Of a DNA stretch of 64,000 bases, positions 37,706 to 46,054 are shown piece after piece. A model generated the notes under the pieces. The model did not search any database. It had not been told where the DNA came from and worked only from the letters and a program-made list of their open reading frames with translations. The stretch covers positions 434,001-498,000 of the forward strand of contig NZ_WJXB01000004.1 of the NCBI RefSeq assembly GCF_009664975.1. The letters run 5' to 3'. Position 1 is the stretch's first letter. Each line of letters opens with the position of its first letter. Source of the stretch: Paenibacillus monticola. Lineage in GTDB: Bacteria > Bacillota > Bacilli > Paenibacillales > Paenibacillaceae. A program made the position numbers and the translations under genes.

Positions 37706-38845
37706 ATGAAAGATTCCCGCTATTTCCGGCGTAAAATGACAACGCCGTGGCATTCGCACAGAGGCGCTCCCCGCTTCAGGCGACTGCGAGCTGCCGCCTG
37801 GCTCGCAGCGCCTCTCCTGGCGGCGCTGCTGCTGCCACTGGCGGTTGTCCCGCTGCGCCATGGACAACCCGTGCCTGTGGCCGTGCCGTCCGCCACGGCC
37901 GACCCGGCGCAGCCGGGAACGGCTGCGGAGGAAGCCGCGCAGCCGCAGGTCTCTGTCTATTTGTCGCAGAGCGGACAAATAGAGACGTTGCCGCTGGAAG
38001 AGTACGTCAGCGGCGTGATTGCGGCCGAGATGCCGGCCGACTTTGAGCTCGAAGCGCTCAAAGCGCAGGCCGTAGCGGCCCGCACCTTTATCGTCCGCCG
38101 CCTGCTGGCAGGCGACGTCAGCGGCGTTCCCGTTCCGGGTGCGGATGTAACCGATACAATAAGCCATCAGGCTTATATATCGGCGGCCACGCTGGAACGG
38201 AAGTGGCCGCACGGCGGCAAGAGCGCCGAGCTGGCGAAACTTCGCCGCGCGGTTCTGGAGACGCGCGGGATCATAATGACCTATAAAGGACAGCCGATCA
38301 CGGCATCCTTTTTCGCCTCTAGTGGCGGATACACCGAGAACTCGGAGGATTACTGGAATGCGGCTGTACCGTACCTGCGGAGCGTGGAGAGCCCTTGGGA
38401 GAAAGAGATAACACCTAATTTAGCAGTGACTTATACATTCAGCAATTCAGAACTACTAAGCAAGCTTGGTGTGGCGAATACAGCAATCCCCGCTTCTAAG
38501 GATATTGCCCACTCTGTAAAAGCGCAGTCAGTCTCTTCATCCGGATTAAGCATGGAGTTGCTATCCCTCACTACCGGACACCGGATCAAGGAAATCTCGA
38601 TCGGGGGGACTGTGTTCACCGGGCGGGAGGTTCGCGAGAAGCTGGGACTTCGGTCCAGCCAGTTTACCTGGAAGCGCAAAGGCAATGAAATTTACATTAC
38701 CACATACGGCAATGGGCATGGAGTAGGCATGAGTCAGTGGGGGGCGAACGGGATGGCCAAAGAAGGCAGCACGGCAACTCAGATTCTCAAACACTACTAT
38801 AGCGGAATATCATTTTGCCAAGTCTCAACTCTTCTGAAAAAATAA
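37706..38845 (+). CDS. spoIID: Stage II sporulation protein D
   Basis: SpoIID is the lytic transglycosylase of the SpoIIDMP engulfment complex. The 379-residue protein has an N-terminal membrane segment (about residues 30-50) facing the mother-cell membrane. The catalytic region is LEEYVSGVIAAEMP, with the likely catalytic Glu near residue 108, followed by ALKAQAVAARTFIV. The C-terminus has GHGVGMSQWGANGMAK and HYYSG. ATG 37706 has GAAGGAG at good spacing. The first third (37740-38240) is much richer in G+C than the rest. Confidence 0.93.
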   Translation: MKDSRYFRRKMTTPWHSHRGAPRFRRLRAAAWLAAPLLAALLLPLAVVPLRHGQPVPVAVPSATADPAQPGTAAEEAAQPQVSVYLSQSGQIETLPLEEYVSGVIAAEMPADFELEALKAQAVAARTFIVRRLLAGDVSGVPVPGADVTDTISHQAYISAATLERKWPHGGKSAELAKLRRAVLETRGIIMTYKGQPITASFFASSGGYTENSEDYWNAAVPYLRSVESPWEKEITPNLAVTYTFSNSELLSKLGVANTAIPASKDIAHSVKAQSVSSSGLSMELLSLTTGHRIKEISIGGTVFTGREVREKLGLRSSQFTWKRKGNEIYITTYGNGHGVGMSQWGANGMAKEGSTATQILKHYYSGISFCQVSTLLKK

Positions 38846-38906
38846 CTTGGAAGATACGTATAAAAGACGAACACCCGGTAACACTGGTTACTGAGGTGAT
38901 AAACAT

Positions 38907-39656
38907 ATGAATGAACAAGACAAAAACAAATCAAACCATGATGAATCTCTCAAAAAAGTGCAGGGAGATTTAGGCGCAAAGCCTTCTTCATGGAGCAGAC
39001 TGTTATCCAAACGGTGGGTATTTCCGGCAGTCTACACGGCGGCAGCGGCAATTATACTAACCATGGTGTGGGTCTATCAGGATAATGCGGCCCAGAAGCC
39101 GCTGACTCCGGACACCGCCGCCGTCGGTTCACAAGATGCGGGGACTACCGCTGGAGAGACTGGCGCTGTGAACAGCGATCCAGATGCTTTGGAGGTTGTT
39201 GCTTCAGCAGAAAGCCTGGCTTGGCCAGTTGACAATCCAGGTGATGTAGAAGTAGTTAAGCCATTCTATGATGAGAATGGTTCGGAAGAGAATCATGTTG
39301 AGGCCATGGTGCAATATAACGACACCTTCGTGCCGAATGTCGGAGTTGATATTGCCCGTGAAGACAATAAGACGTTTGACGTTAAGGCAGCGCTCAGCGG
39401 TGAGGTAACCAGAGTAGAGAAAGATGCCACAATCTTCGGAACCATTATCGAAATTACCCATCCGGGTAGTCTGAAGACGGTATATCAAAGTTTGGGTGAT
39501 GCCAAGGTCAAGCAAGGTGATGTAGTGAAGCAGGGAGACAGTCTTGCTACAGCTGGACGCAGTGAGATTGAGAAGAGCCTTGGAAATCATGTGCACTTTG
39601 AGGTATACGAGGATGGTAAGGTAGTAAATCCTACAGATTTGTTGCCGCAGCGTTAA
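38907..39656 (+). CDS. spoIIQ: SpoIIQ-like M23 (LytM) domain protein
   Basis: The 249-residue protein has a cytoplasmic tail, one membrane helix (about residues 37-56) and an extracytoplasmic LytM domain. SpoIIQ forms the forespore-side half of the feeding-tube channel with SpoIIIAH. The metal-binding HxH motif is present (HVHFE), but the first ligand, normally His in HxGxD, is missing (PNVGVD). It is therefore probably structural and not a zinc peptidase, as known for B. subtilis SpoIIQ. It lies between spoIID and spoIIID in the usual order. Confidence 0.88.
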   Translation: MNEQDKNKSNHDESLKKVQGDLGAKPSSWSRLLSKRWVFPAVYTAAAAIILTMVWVYQDNAAQKPLTPDTAAVGSQDAGTTAGETGAVNSDPDALEVVASAESLAWPVDNPGDVEVVKPFYDENGSEENHVEAMVQYNDTFVPNVGVDIAREDNKTFDVKAALSGEVTRVEKDATIFGTIIEITHPGSLKTVYQSLGDAKVKQGDVVKQGDSLATAGRSEIEKSLGNHVHFEVYEDGKVVNPTDLLPQR

Positions 39657-39667
39657 TACATTATCCG

Positions 39668-39694
39668 CAGGAAGCGAAAGCTTCCTGTTTTTTT
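39668..39694 (+). terminator. Terminator of spoIIQ
   Basis: CAGGAAGC, loop GAAA (with a closing G), GCTTCCTG, then seven T. Confidence 0.9.
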
Positions 39695-39862
39695 GCGTCC
39701 CAAATGACTTTTTTACGATTTAAGCAGGCTTATTTTGCCATTTCTATAGTTGTCCATTAAATAAAATGAGCCTCCCCCAGCTTGTCATGTCCTGAAAGCG
39801 TGAATATATAGGCCCGCCCCTCATATAATGTACCAAACTATCCACAGTTGGGAGGCGGGAGC

Positions 39863-40150
39863 GTGCACGATTACATCAAGGAACGTACGATCAAAATCGG
39901 ACGCTGCATCGTGGAAACCAGGCACACGGTCCGGACCATAGCCAAGGAATTTGGCGTTTCAAAAAGCACGGTGCATAAAGATTTGACCGAGCGTCTGCCA
40001 GAGATCAACCCAGATCTGGCCGATCAAGTAAAGCACATTCTTGAATATCACAAATCAATCCGTCATCTTCGGGGGGGAGAAGCCACAAAAATTAAATATA
40101 AAAAAACGACAGGTAAAAAGCGCGAAGTTGCAGTAGCCTCAAAGCAATAA
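39863..40150 (+). CDS. spoIIID: Sporulation transcriptional regulator SpoIIID
   Basis: The 95-residue DNA-binding protein matches SpoIIID closely: MHDYIKERTIKIG at the start, the helix-turn-helix TIAKEFGVSKSTVHKDL and the basic EYHKSIRHLRGGEATK tail. It controls mother-cell genes after sigma-E. GTG 39863 gives the family N-terminus, with GGGAGG upstream. The C-terminal KTTGKKREVAVASKQ is more basic than in B. subtilis. A CATATAAT box at 39832 could be part of its promoter. Confidence 0.95.
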   Translation: MHDYIKERTIKIGRCIVETRHTVRTIAKEFGVSKSTVHKDLTERLPEINPDLADQVKHILEYHKSIRHLRGGEATKIKYKKTTGKKREVAVASKQ

Positions 40151-40380
40151 CATTTTCGGAAATATTAAGCAATAATTCAGTTTTAATGCATTGTATACTT
40201 CCCCTAAAGTATGGTATTTTTAAATTTAGTACTATATATGATGAACTCTGGAATAAGGCAGGGCGTTTACGGATTTTTCAAAGCTAGATAGTGTCCCCAA
40301 ACGCTAGGATTTACATTCTTGAGTTCAGTCTATATAACTTCTGTTTTTATCTAAAATAACACTTTGGGGGCTCTTTCATT

Positions 40381-41379
40381 ATGTTTAGCAAGGATATCGG
40401 AATCGATCTCGGCACGGCCAATGTGCTCATTCATGTTAAAGGGAGGGGAGTCGTTCTGGATGAACCCTCCGTGGTCACACTTGAAAGTGATACGAAGAAA
40501 GTCCTTGCGGTGGGAGAGCAGGCACGTCGCATGGTTGGACGCACACCTGGGAATATCATAACGATCCGTCCTCTTCGAGATGGTGTTATTGCTGATTTTG
40601 AAATCACAGAAATGATGCTGAAGTATTTCATCGACCGCGTTGGCGGCCGTACTTGGTATTCGCGACCCCGTATATTGATTTGTGCCCCTACGAATATAAC
40701 ATCCGTCGAACAGAAATCCATCCGGGAAGCGGCGGAACGCAGCGGAGCTAAGGAAGTCTTCTTAGAGGAAGAGCCTAAAGCCGCTGCGATCGGAGCGGGA
40801 ATGGATATTTATCAGCCAAGCGGAAACATGGTCGTCGACATCGGCGGCGGAACGACGGATGTAGCCGTACTGTCTATGGGCGACGTCGTTACCGCCTCCT
40901 CTATTAAAGTCGCAGGGGACAAGTTCGATGAGGCCATTTTAAGATATATCAAACAGAAGTATAAATTGTTAATTGGTGAACGCACTGCAGAGGATATCAA
41001 AGTTACAATCGGTTCTGTTCGTCCTGGAGGTATGAAGGCTGAGATGGACATTCGTGGTCGGGATATGGTTAGCGGCCTTCCCCAGACGCTTACCATTTCT
41101 TCTAGCGAGGTAAAAGAAGCGCTGTGGGACCCTATTTCCGCTATCGTAGCGGCAGCCAAATCCGTGTTGGAGCGTACACCACCAGAGCTGTCTGCGGATA
41201 TTATTGATCGTGGGGTAGTTCTAACTGGCGGCGGAGCATTGCTTAACGGGTTGGACGAGCTATTGTCTCAGGAATTGCGTGTTCCGGTTTGGGTGGCGGA
41301 AGATCCAATGCACTGTGTAGTAAAGGGAACTGGAATTATGTTGGATCATTTGGACAAGGTCGTTAAGAAAAAGTTCTAA
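40381..41379 (+). CDS. mbl: MreB-like cell-shape protein Mbl
   Basis: The 332-residue actin-like protein has phosphate 1 IGIDLGTANVLIHV, phosphate 2 VVDIGGGTTDVAVLS and the adenosine motif VVLTGGGALLNGL. It forms membrane filaments that guide the elongation machinery. The spoIIID-mbl-flhO-flhP order identifies it as Mbl and not MreB. The 230-bp leader has CCCCAAA (40295) complementary to the TTTGGGG at its ribosome-binding site. Confidence 0.92.
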   Translation: MFSKDIGIDLGTANVLIHVKGRGVVLDEPSVVTLESDTKKVLAVGEQARRMVGRTPGNIITIRPLRDGVIADFEITEMMLKYFIDRVGGRTWYSRPRILICAPTNITSVEQKSIREAAERSGAKEVFLEEEPKAAAIGAGMDIYQPSGNMVVDIGGGTTDVAVLSMGDVVTASSIKVAGDKFDEAILRYIKQKYKLLIGERTAEDIKVTIGSVRPGGMKAEMDIRGRDMVSGLPQTLTISSSEVKEALWDPISAIVAAAKSVLERTPPELSADIIDRGVVLTGGGALLNGLDELLSQELRVPVWVAEDPMHCVVKGTGIMLDHLDKVVKKKF

Positions 41380-41430
41380 GCAGCCGATAATATAAGATAT
41401 CAGGAGAATTAGGAAGGGGAATTGCCTTCA

Positions 41431-42309
41431 ATGATAAGAGGATTATATACGGCCGCTGCTGGTATGATTACGCAACAGCGTAGACATGATACAGCAACTC
41501 AAAATATTGCCAATTTAAATACAACAGGCTACAAGCAAGTTGACAGCATAAGCCATGCTTTTCCGGATGTACTGATCTCCGCTATGAATAACAATGGTAC
41601 AAGTAAAACAATCGGACGTCTGAATACAGGCGTATTCGCAGAACAATCGGTATCTCAATATTTGCAGGGTGATTTGATTCAGAGCGGCAAATCGATAGAT
41701 TTCGCTTTATCTACCGATCTGCAGGTGGCAGATCCTACTACCGGTGCCAATATGTCTTTTGATGGTTCAGGCAAGAATATAAATGCTAATGGCGAGGTTA
41801 CCTATCAGCCGCAGGCCTTTTTCACTGTTCAAGATAATGAGGGTAACAACTTGTATACACGAAACGGCAGCTTTTCGGTGACTGCTACCGGCGATGTACT
41901 TAGTGCAGGCGGTTTCAAGGTCCTTGATGCTAACGGTAAACCGATAGTCTTGACAGAGCCGCAGGACAACCTTAAAGTGGACGGACAGGGTAATTTGCTG
42001 AATTCGGCTACAGGGCTTCCCTCAGGGATTAAGCTAGGTGTTAGTGTAGTCATGAAACCACAGGAGCTGGTGCGTGACGGTAACGGTGTATTCCACGCTG
42101 ATGACGCTGGCGCTGCTGGTATCCGGAATTCTGCTGCCACGGATAATATGCAGGTGCGTCAAGGATATCTGGAGAATTCTAATGTAGATGCTACCCAGGC
42201 TACCGTAGATTTAAATGCTGCGTACCGTGCGTATGAAGCGAATCAGAAGGTTATACAGTTTTATGATTCTAGCCTGCAGAAGGCTGTTAATGAAGTTGGT
42301 AGAGTATAG
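41431..42309 (+). CDS. flhO: Flagellar hook-basal body protein (FlhO/FlgF-like)
   Basis: The 292-residue protein begins MIRGLYTAAAGMITQQ with the rod/hook signature NIANLNTTGYKQVDS and ends with the coiled segment AYRAYEANQKVIQFYDSS. These are the N- and C-terminal helices shared by axial rod and hook proteins. It belongs to the flhO position next to mbl, apart from the main flagellar operon. ATG 41431 has AGGAAGGGG upstream. Its last codons lie inside a 39-bp hairpin repeat unit. Confidence 0.9.
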   Translation: MIRGLYTAAAGMITQQRRHDTATQNIANLNTTGYKQVDSISHAFPDVLISAMNNNGTSKTIGRLNTGVFAEQSVSQYLQGDLIQSGKSIDFALSTDLQVADPTTGANMSFDGSGKNINANGEVTYQPQAFFTVQDNEGNNLYTRNGSFSVTATGDVLSAGGFKVLDANGKPIVLTEPQDNLKVDGQGNLLNSATGLPSGIKLGVSVVMKPQELVRDGNGVFHADDAGAAGIRNSAATDNMQVRQGYLENSNVDATQATVDLNAAYRAYEANQKVIQFYDSSLQKAVNEVGRV

Positions 42310-42339
42310 CTCACAAAGTGAGCTTTATTCGTAAAGCTT
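42301..42339 (+). repeat. Single copy of the 39-bp hairpin repeat, overlapping the flhO stop
   Basis: The segment aligns with the atpC-proximal unit and ends in AGCTTTA-TTCG-TAAAGCT (42321-42338), a perfect stem with a TTCG loop. GAGGAGG for flhP follows 2 nt later. An additional AGCTCAC/GTGAGCT stem precedes it. The TAG stop of flhO is at 42307-42309, inside the unit. Confidence 0.7.
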
Positions 42340-42355
42340 TGAGGAGGTTTGATCA

Positions 42356-43177
42356 ATGAACAATTCGACGATCGGTGCAACAGTCTCTATGTCCAGTCTT
42401 CAGCAACGGCTCGATATTATTGCAGACAACATAGCCAATGTAAATACGAACGGCTATAAGAGCAAAGAGGGCTCGTTTGAAGATGTGCTAACCCGTGTAC
42501 AGCAACAGTCGGCTGATTATGAGCAACCAGGCCGAGGCACGCCGCTCGGCTTTAACATCGGCTATGGTGTCCGTGTACCCACGGTTTCAAGCAATTGGGA
42601 TGAGGGGCCATTGAAGGAAACGGGTAAACCGACCGATTTGGCGCTGCAGGGCAACGGTTTGTTCGGAGTTCAGGTCAATGGTGCTACCGCCTATACTCGC
42701 CAAGGTGATTTTCATTTTATTCCGGATACAACGAATGCAAAGAATATGGTACTGGTAGATAATACGGGCAATAAGGTATTGAACACAGATGGCAATCCAT
42801 TAACAGTACCTGTGGGTGTAAGTGCTGCTATTGATGAGAGTGGACAGGTATTGACGAAGAAAAACGAGAGCGATACTGTTCAGGTAGCAGGTAGAATAAT
42901 GATTGTAGAGCCGCTGAGCAAGAATGCTCTACAGGCAGTAGATGGTAATTTCTATGTGCTCGCTGACGGAGTCACGGCACAGCAGGCTTTTATACAAAGA
43001 GCTGCAGGTGAGGCTTCGGCAGTTGGAGTGCGATCAGGATGGCTGGAGCAATCCAACGTCGATTTGAGTAAGGAAATGACCGAATTGATGCAGATCCAGC
43101 GCACATACCAGCTGGCGGCGCGGGCGCTTACCTCCAGTGACCAAATGGCTGGTCTGGCTAATAACTTGCGCGGGTAG
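42356..43177 (+). CDS. flhP: Flagellar hook-basal body protein (FlhP/FlgG-like)
   Basis: The 273-residue protein has the N-terminal STIGATVSMSSLQQRLDIIADNIANVNTNGYKS signature region and the C-terminal LEQSNVDLSKEMTELMQIQRTYQLAARAL, the typical FlgG/FlhP end. It would form part of the distal rod. ATG 42356 has GAGGAGG upstream. Confidence 0.9.
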   Translation: MNNSTIGATVSMSSLQQRLDIIADNIANVNTNGYKSKEGSFEDVLTRVQQQSADYEQPGRGTPLGFNIGYGVRVPTVSSNWDEGPLKETGKPTDLALQGNGLFGVQVNGATAYTRQGDFHFIPDTTNAKNMVLVDNTGNKVLNTDGNPLTVPVGVSAAIDESGQVLTKKNESDTVQVAGRIMIVEPLSKNALQAVDGNFYVLADGVTAQQAFIQRAAGEASAVGVRSGWLEQSNVDLSKEMTELMQIQRTYQLAARALTSSDQMAGLANNLRG

Positions 43178-43185
43178 GTGAAGGA

Positions 43186-43413
43186 ATGAATCGTCAGGAA
43201 AATGACAAACCGGAAGTTGACAAAGAGCCGGTGCGGAAGCGCGGAATATCGAAATGGACTATTATCCAGTGGTTTTTGATTCCTTTGCTGCTTGTAGCGG
43301 CTCTGGCAGGCGGTCTGGTGACCGGTTATGTCGTGCTCGGTAAGAGAGAATTTAGTGATGTGCTTCTATGGAGCACTTGGAAGCATGTCTATGATTTAGT
43401 TTTTGCTCCATAA
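43186..43413 (+). CDS. EpuA-like small membrane protein
   Basis: The 75-residue protein has a charged N-terminus, one membrane helix (about residues 27-51) and a short tail with LLWSTWKHVYDLVF. It matches the EpuA family, often mislabelled as RNA polymerase subunit beta in databases. Its function is unknown. It is 8 nt after flhP and probably co-transcribed. Confidence 0.72.
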   Translation: MNRQENDKPEVDKEPVRKRGISKWTIIQWFLIPLLLVAALAGGLVTGYVVLGKREFSDVLLWSTWKHVYDLVFAP

Positions 43414-43428
43414 ATATGGCTGATTCAG

Positions 43429-43463
43429 AACTCCCTTTTTGTATAAGGGAGTTTTCTTTTTTA
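43429..43463 (+). terminator. Terminator after epuA
   Basis: AACTCCCTT (43429-43437) pairs with AAGGGAGTT (43445-43453) and a T-rich run follows. Confidence 0.88.
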
Positions 43464-43475
43464 TACTGAAAAATG

Positions 43476-43481
43476 TATAAT
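43476..43481 (+). promoter_or_regulatory. Candidate -10 for fabZ with a long structured leader
   Basis: TATAAT at 43476-43481 has only a weak -35 (TTTCTT at 43453). It would give a leader of about 215 nt before fabZ. Confidence 0.4.
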
Positions 43482-43505
43482 GATGGGGGACTTAGGCCAA
43501 GCAAA

Positions 43506-43552
43506 AAGGGCCCTCTCCGCCAGGCTGCCGCGTGCGGTGGAGAAAGCCCCTT
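43506..43552 (+). other. Long imperfect hairpin in the fabZ leader
   Basis: AAGGG and CCCCTT close an outer stem, and CTCCGCC and GGTGGAG an inner one, around a GC-rich loop. There is no T-run on the plus strand. A second small CCAC/GTGG hairpin follows at 43562-43579. Not recognised as any known riboswitch. Confidence 0.45.
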
Positions 43553-43704
43553 ATCTCAACCTCCACTTCTGCAGGTGGTGAAGGATATATATAATTTTTG
43601 CCGAAGCTGCCTATATTTATGCAGACCGGTATAGAATAACTGTAAAAAGTTGCAGCGGCAGCTTGTTCTAAGACGCGGTTACATCCGAAAGGAGTTTTGT
43701 TATA

Positions 43705-44127
43705 ATGCTGGATATTAAACAAATTCAAGAAATAATCCCCCATCGTCCCCCATTTCTGCTTGTGGACAAGATCACCGAAATTGAAATGGGTAAAAGAGCT
43801 GTCGGGATCAAGAATGTAACAGTAAATGAACCCTTTTTTGCAGGTCATTTTCCGGGATACCCGGTTATGCCAGGTGTACTGATTACAGAAGCACTGGCTC
43901 AGGTTGGGGCAGTTGCTATTTTGGGACTGGAAGCTAATCGGGGAAGAATCGGCTTTCTGGCAGGCTTGGACGGTTTCCGGTTCCGCGGTCAGGTAGTGCC
44001 AGGAGATACACTTGTACTGGAAGTAGAGATTACCCGACTTAAAGGCAGCATCGGGAAAGGACAAGCTACAGCCAAGGTAGACGGGAAAGTTGTGGCTTCT
44101 GGAGAAATTATGTTTGCGCTTAGCTAA
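43705..44127 (+). CDS. fabZ: 3-hydroxyacyl-[acyl-carrier-protein] dehydratase FabZ
   Basis: The 140-residue hot-dog-fold enzyme has catalytic His48 in [14 protein letters not shown] and Glu62 in ITEALAQ. The N-terminus has [14 protein letters not shown]. It dehydrates 3-hydroxyacyl-ACP in fatty acid elongation. GAAAGGAG precedes the ATG. The flhP-fabZ neighbourhood matches B. subtilis. Confidence 0.96.
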   Translation: MLDIKQIQEIIPHRPPFLLVDKITEIEMGKRAVGIKNVTVNEPFFAGHFPGYPVMPGVLITEALAQVGAVAILGLEANRGRIGFLAGLDGFRFRGQVVPGDTLVLEVEITRLKGSIGKGQATAKVDGKVVASGEIMFALS

Positions 44128-44170
44128 ACACATATTATTAAATCATACCTGGAGAAGGAGAGATTTTCAT

Positions 44171-45889
44171 ATGACTCAATTAAGCCCAAAAGCCGCAGAG
44201 ACGTTAGCACGCTGGCTGCAGGACCCTTCTATTGATGACAACACTAAGGCGGAGCTGAATGCTCTGGAGAATGAGCCTCAGGAGCTGGAGGAACGCTTTT
44301 ACAGAGATCTGGAGTTTGGTACAGGCGGTTTACGAGGTGTTATTGGTGCAGGCAGCAACCGCATCAACCGGTACACAGTAGGCCGGGCAACTCAAGGCTT
44401 CGCTAAGTATATTCTGGAGAAACATACTGGAGAAGGCAGACCCTCTGTGGTGATTGCCCACGATTCCCGCCGCTTCTCACCGGAATTCACATTGGAAGCT
44501 GCCCTGGTACTGGCAGGCAATGGAATTGAAACTCACCTTTTCCCATCCCTGCGCTCTACACCACAGCTATCGTACAGTGTTCGATATCTGAAGGCAACAG
44601 GTGGCATAGTTATTACTGCAAGCCATAATCCTCCTGAATATAATGGATATAAGGTATACAATGCAGAAGGCGGACAGCTTGTGCCAGACGAAGCAGAGAA
44701 GGTCATTTCCTACATACTACAGGTCGATTCTTTCGATGCCGTGAAACGCATCTCTCAGGAAGAGGCAGAGAGACAAGGTATGCTGCACTGGCTGGATGAG
44801 AGGGAAGATGAAGCATTTACAGATACCGTGGCTGCAGTTAGTGTTGCCCACGAAGAGATTGCTGCTACTCTAGGCCGTGATTTCAAGATTGTTTATACTC
44901 CATTGCATGGCACGGGTAATCTTCCGGTCCGCCGTGTACTTAAGAAAATCGGCTTCACAGAGGTGTATGTTGTACCTGAACAAGAGCAACCTGATTCCGA
45001 GTTCTCTACAGTGAAATCACCGAATCCCGAGGAGCGGGAGGCTTTTACACTGGGTATGAAGCTGGGTGAAGAATTGAATGCCGATCTTCTGATTGGTACC
45101 GATCCTGATGCAGACCGGATGGGAGCTGTAGTCCGCGATAACGAAGGCAAGTTTGTAGTTCTGTCTGGCAATCAATCTGGCGCGCTGATGATTCATTACT
45201 ATCTAAGCCGTTTGCAGGAACAAGGCAAGCTGCCCGATAACGGTGCTGTTGTGAAGACCATCGTGACGAGCGAGATGGGCGCGGCTGTAGCTGCCCATTA
45301 TGGCGCTACTGTATTCAATACATTGACCGGTTTCAAATACATTGGGGAAAAGATGACCCAATTTGAACAGTTCGGTGAGTATACCTTCCTTTTTGGCTAT
45401 GAAGAGAGCTATGGTTACCTTGCCGGTAACTATGCTCGAGATAAGGATGCCGTTCTAGCCGCAATGCTTATTTCTGAAGCGGGGGCTTATTACAAGGCGC
45501 AGGGGAAAACCTTATATGAAGTTCTTCAAGAGCTGTACGAGCAGTTCGGTTATTTCCTAGAAAGCTTGGAATCCCGTACTTTAAAGGGCAAAGATGGAGT
45601 TGCACAAATCCAAGGAATCATGAATGATTGGCGCAGTAATCCGCCGCAGGAAATGGCAGGTTCAGCCGTAAGCGAGATTTTGGATTATTCGTTAGGACTT
45701 AATGGGCTGCCGAAAGAGAATGTATTGAAATATTTGCTGGCTGACGGTTCGTGGTTCTGCTTGCGCCCTTCCGGTACAGAGCCGAAGATCAAGGTCTATT
45801 TTGCGGTACGTGGGGAATCCCTGCAGAATGCCAAGGACAAGGTAGCCACGCTCGCGCAGCAGGTTATGGCCCGTGTTGACGGGAACTAA
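44171..45889 (+). CDS. pgcA: Alpha-phosphoglucomutase/phosphohexomutase (PgcA type)
   Basis: The 572-residue enzyme has the phosphoserine loop GGIVITASHNPPEYNG (Ser151), the metal-binding DPDADRMG and the sugar-binding GYEESYGY, ending with RPSGTEPKIKVYF for phosphate contact. It interconverts hexose 1- and 6-phosphates for UDP-glucose and wall polymer precursors. ATG 44171 has AAGGAGAG at good spacing. The open frame 27 codons upstream overlaps fabZ and is not used. It is the first gene of the wall-polymer region. Confidence 0.93.
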   Translation: MTQLSPKAAETLARWLQDPSIDDNTKAELNALENEPQELEERFYRDLEFGTGGLRGVIGAGSNRINRYTVGRATQGFAKYILEKHTGEGRPSVVIAHDSRRFSPEFTLEAALVLAGNGIETHLFPSLRSTPQLSYSVRYLKATGGIVITASHNPPEYNGYKVYNAEGGQLVPDEAEKVISYILQVDSFDAVKRISQEEAERQGMLHWLDEREDEAFTDTVAAVSVAHEEIAATLGRDFKIVYTPLHGTGNLPVRRVLKKIGFTEVYVVPEQEQPDSEFSTVKSPNPEEREAFTLGMKLGEELNADLLIGTDPDADRMGAVVRDNEGKFVVLSGNQSGALMIHYYLSRLQEQGKLPDNGAVVKTIVTSEMGAAVAAHYGATVFNTLTGFKYIGEKMTQFEQFGEYTFLFGYEESYGYLAGNYARDKDAVLAAMLISEAGAYYKAQGKTLYEVLQELYEQFGYFLESLESRTLKGKDGVAQIQGIMNDWRSNPPQEMAGSAVSEILDYSLGLNGLPKENVLKYLLADGSWFCLRPSGTEPKIKVYFAVRGESLQNAKDKVATLAQQVMARVDGN

Positions 45890-46054
45890 TAAACAATAAA
45901 TGATCTTTTCCCTAAAAAGTCTGGTGCTGACGTGGTGAAGCAGGGGGCCTGAGCTGAAAACACAACAATATGCTCACAACTTCTTGGTAGCTGCGCTCGG
46001 TACACCAGGCTTTTGCCCTGAATATAAACAATTATCTAGAAGGAGGTACATTTG

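Noticed and set aside
39800-39840. Sigma-E promoter of spoIIID
   Set aside because: CATATAAT resembles a sigma-E -10, but the only ATA-type -35 candidate is about 21 bp away, too far.
40295-40369. Hairpin hiding the mbl ribosome-binding site
   Set aside because: CCCCAAA and TTTGGGG can pair, but only over seven bases across a loop of about 60 nt; too weak to claim regulation.
43186-43413. RNA polymerase subunit beta
   Set aside because: The label seen for this family is a database artefact; the protein is a 75-residue single-pass membrane protein with no polymerase sequence.
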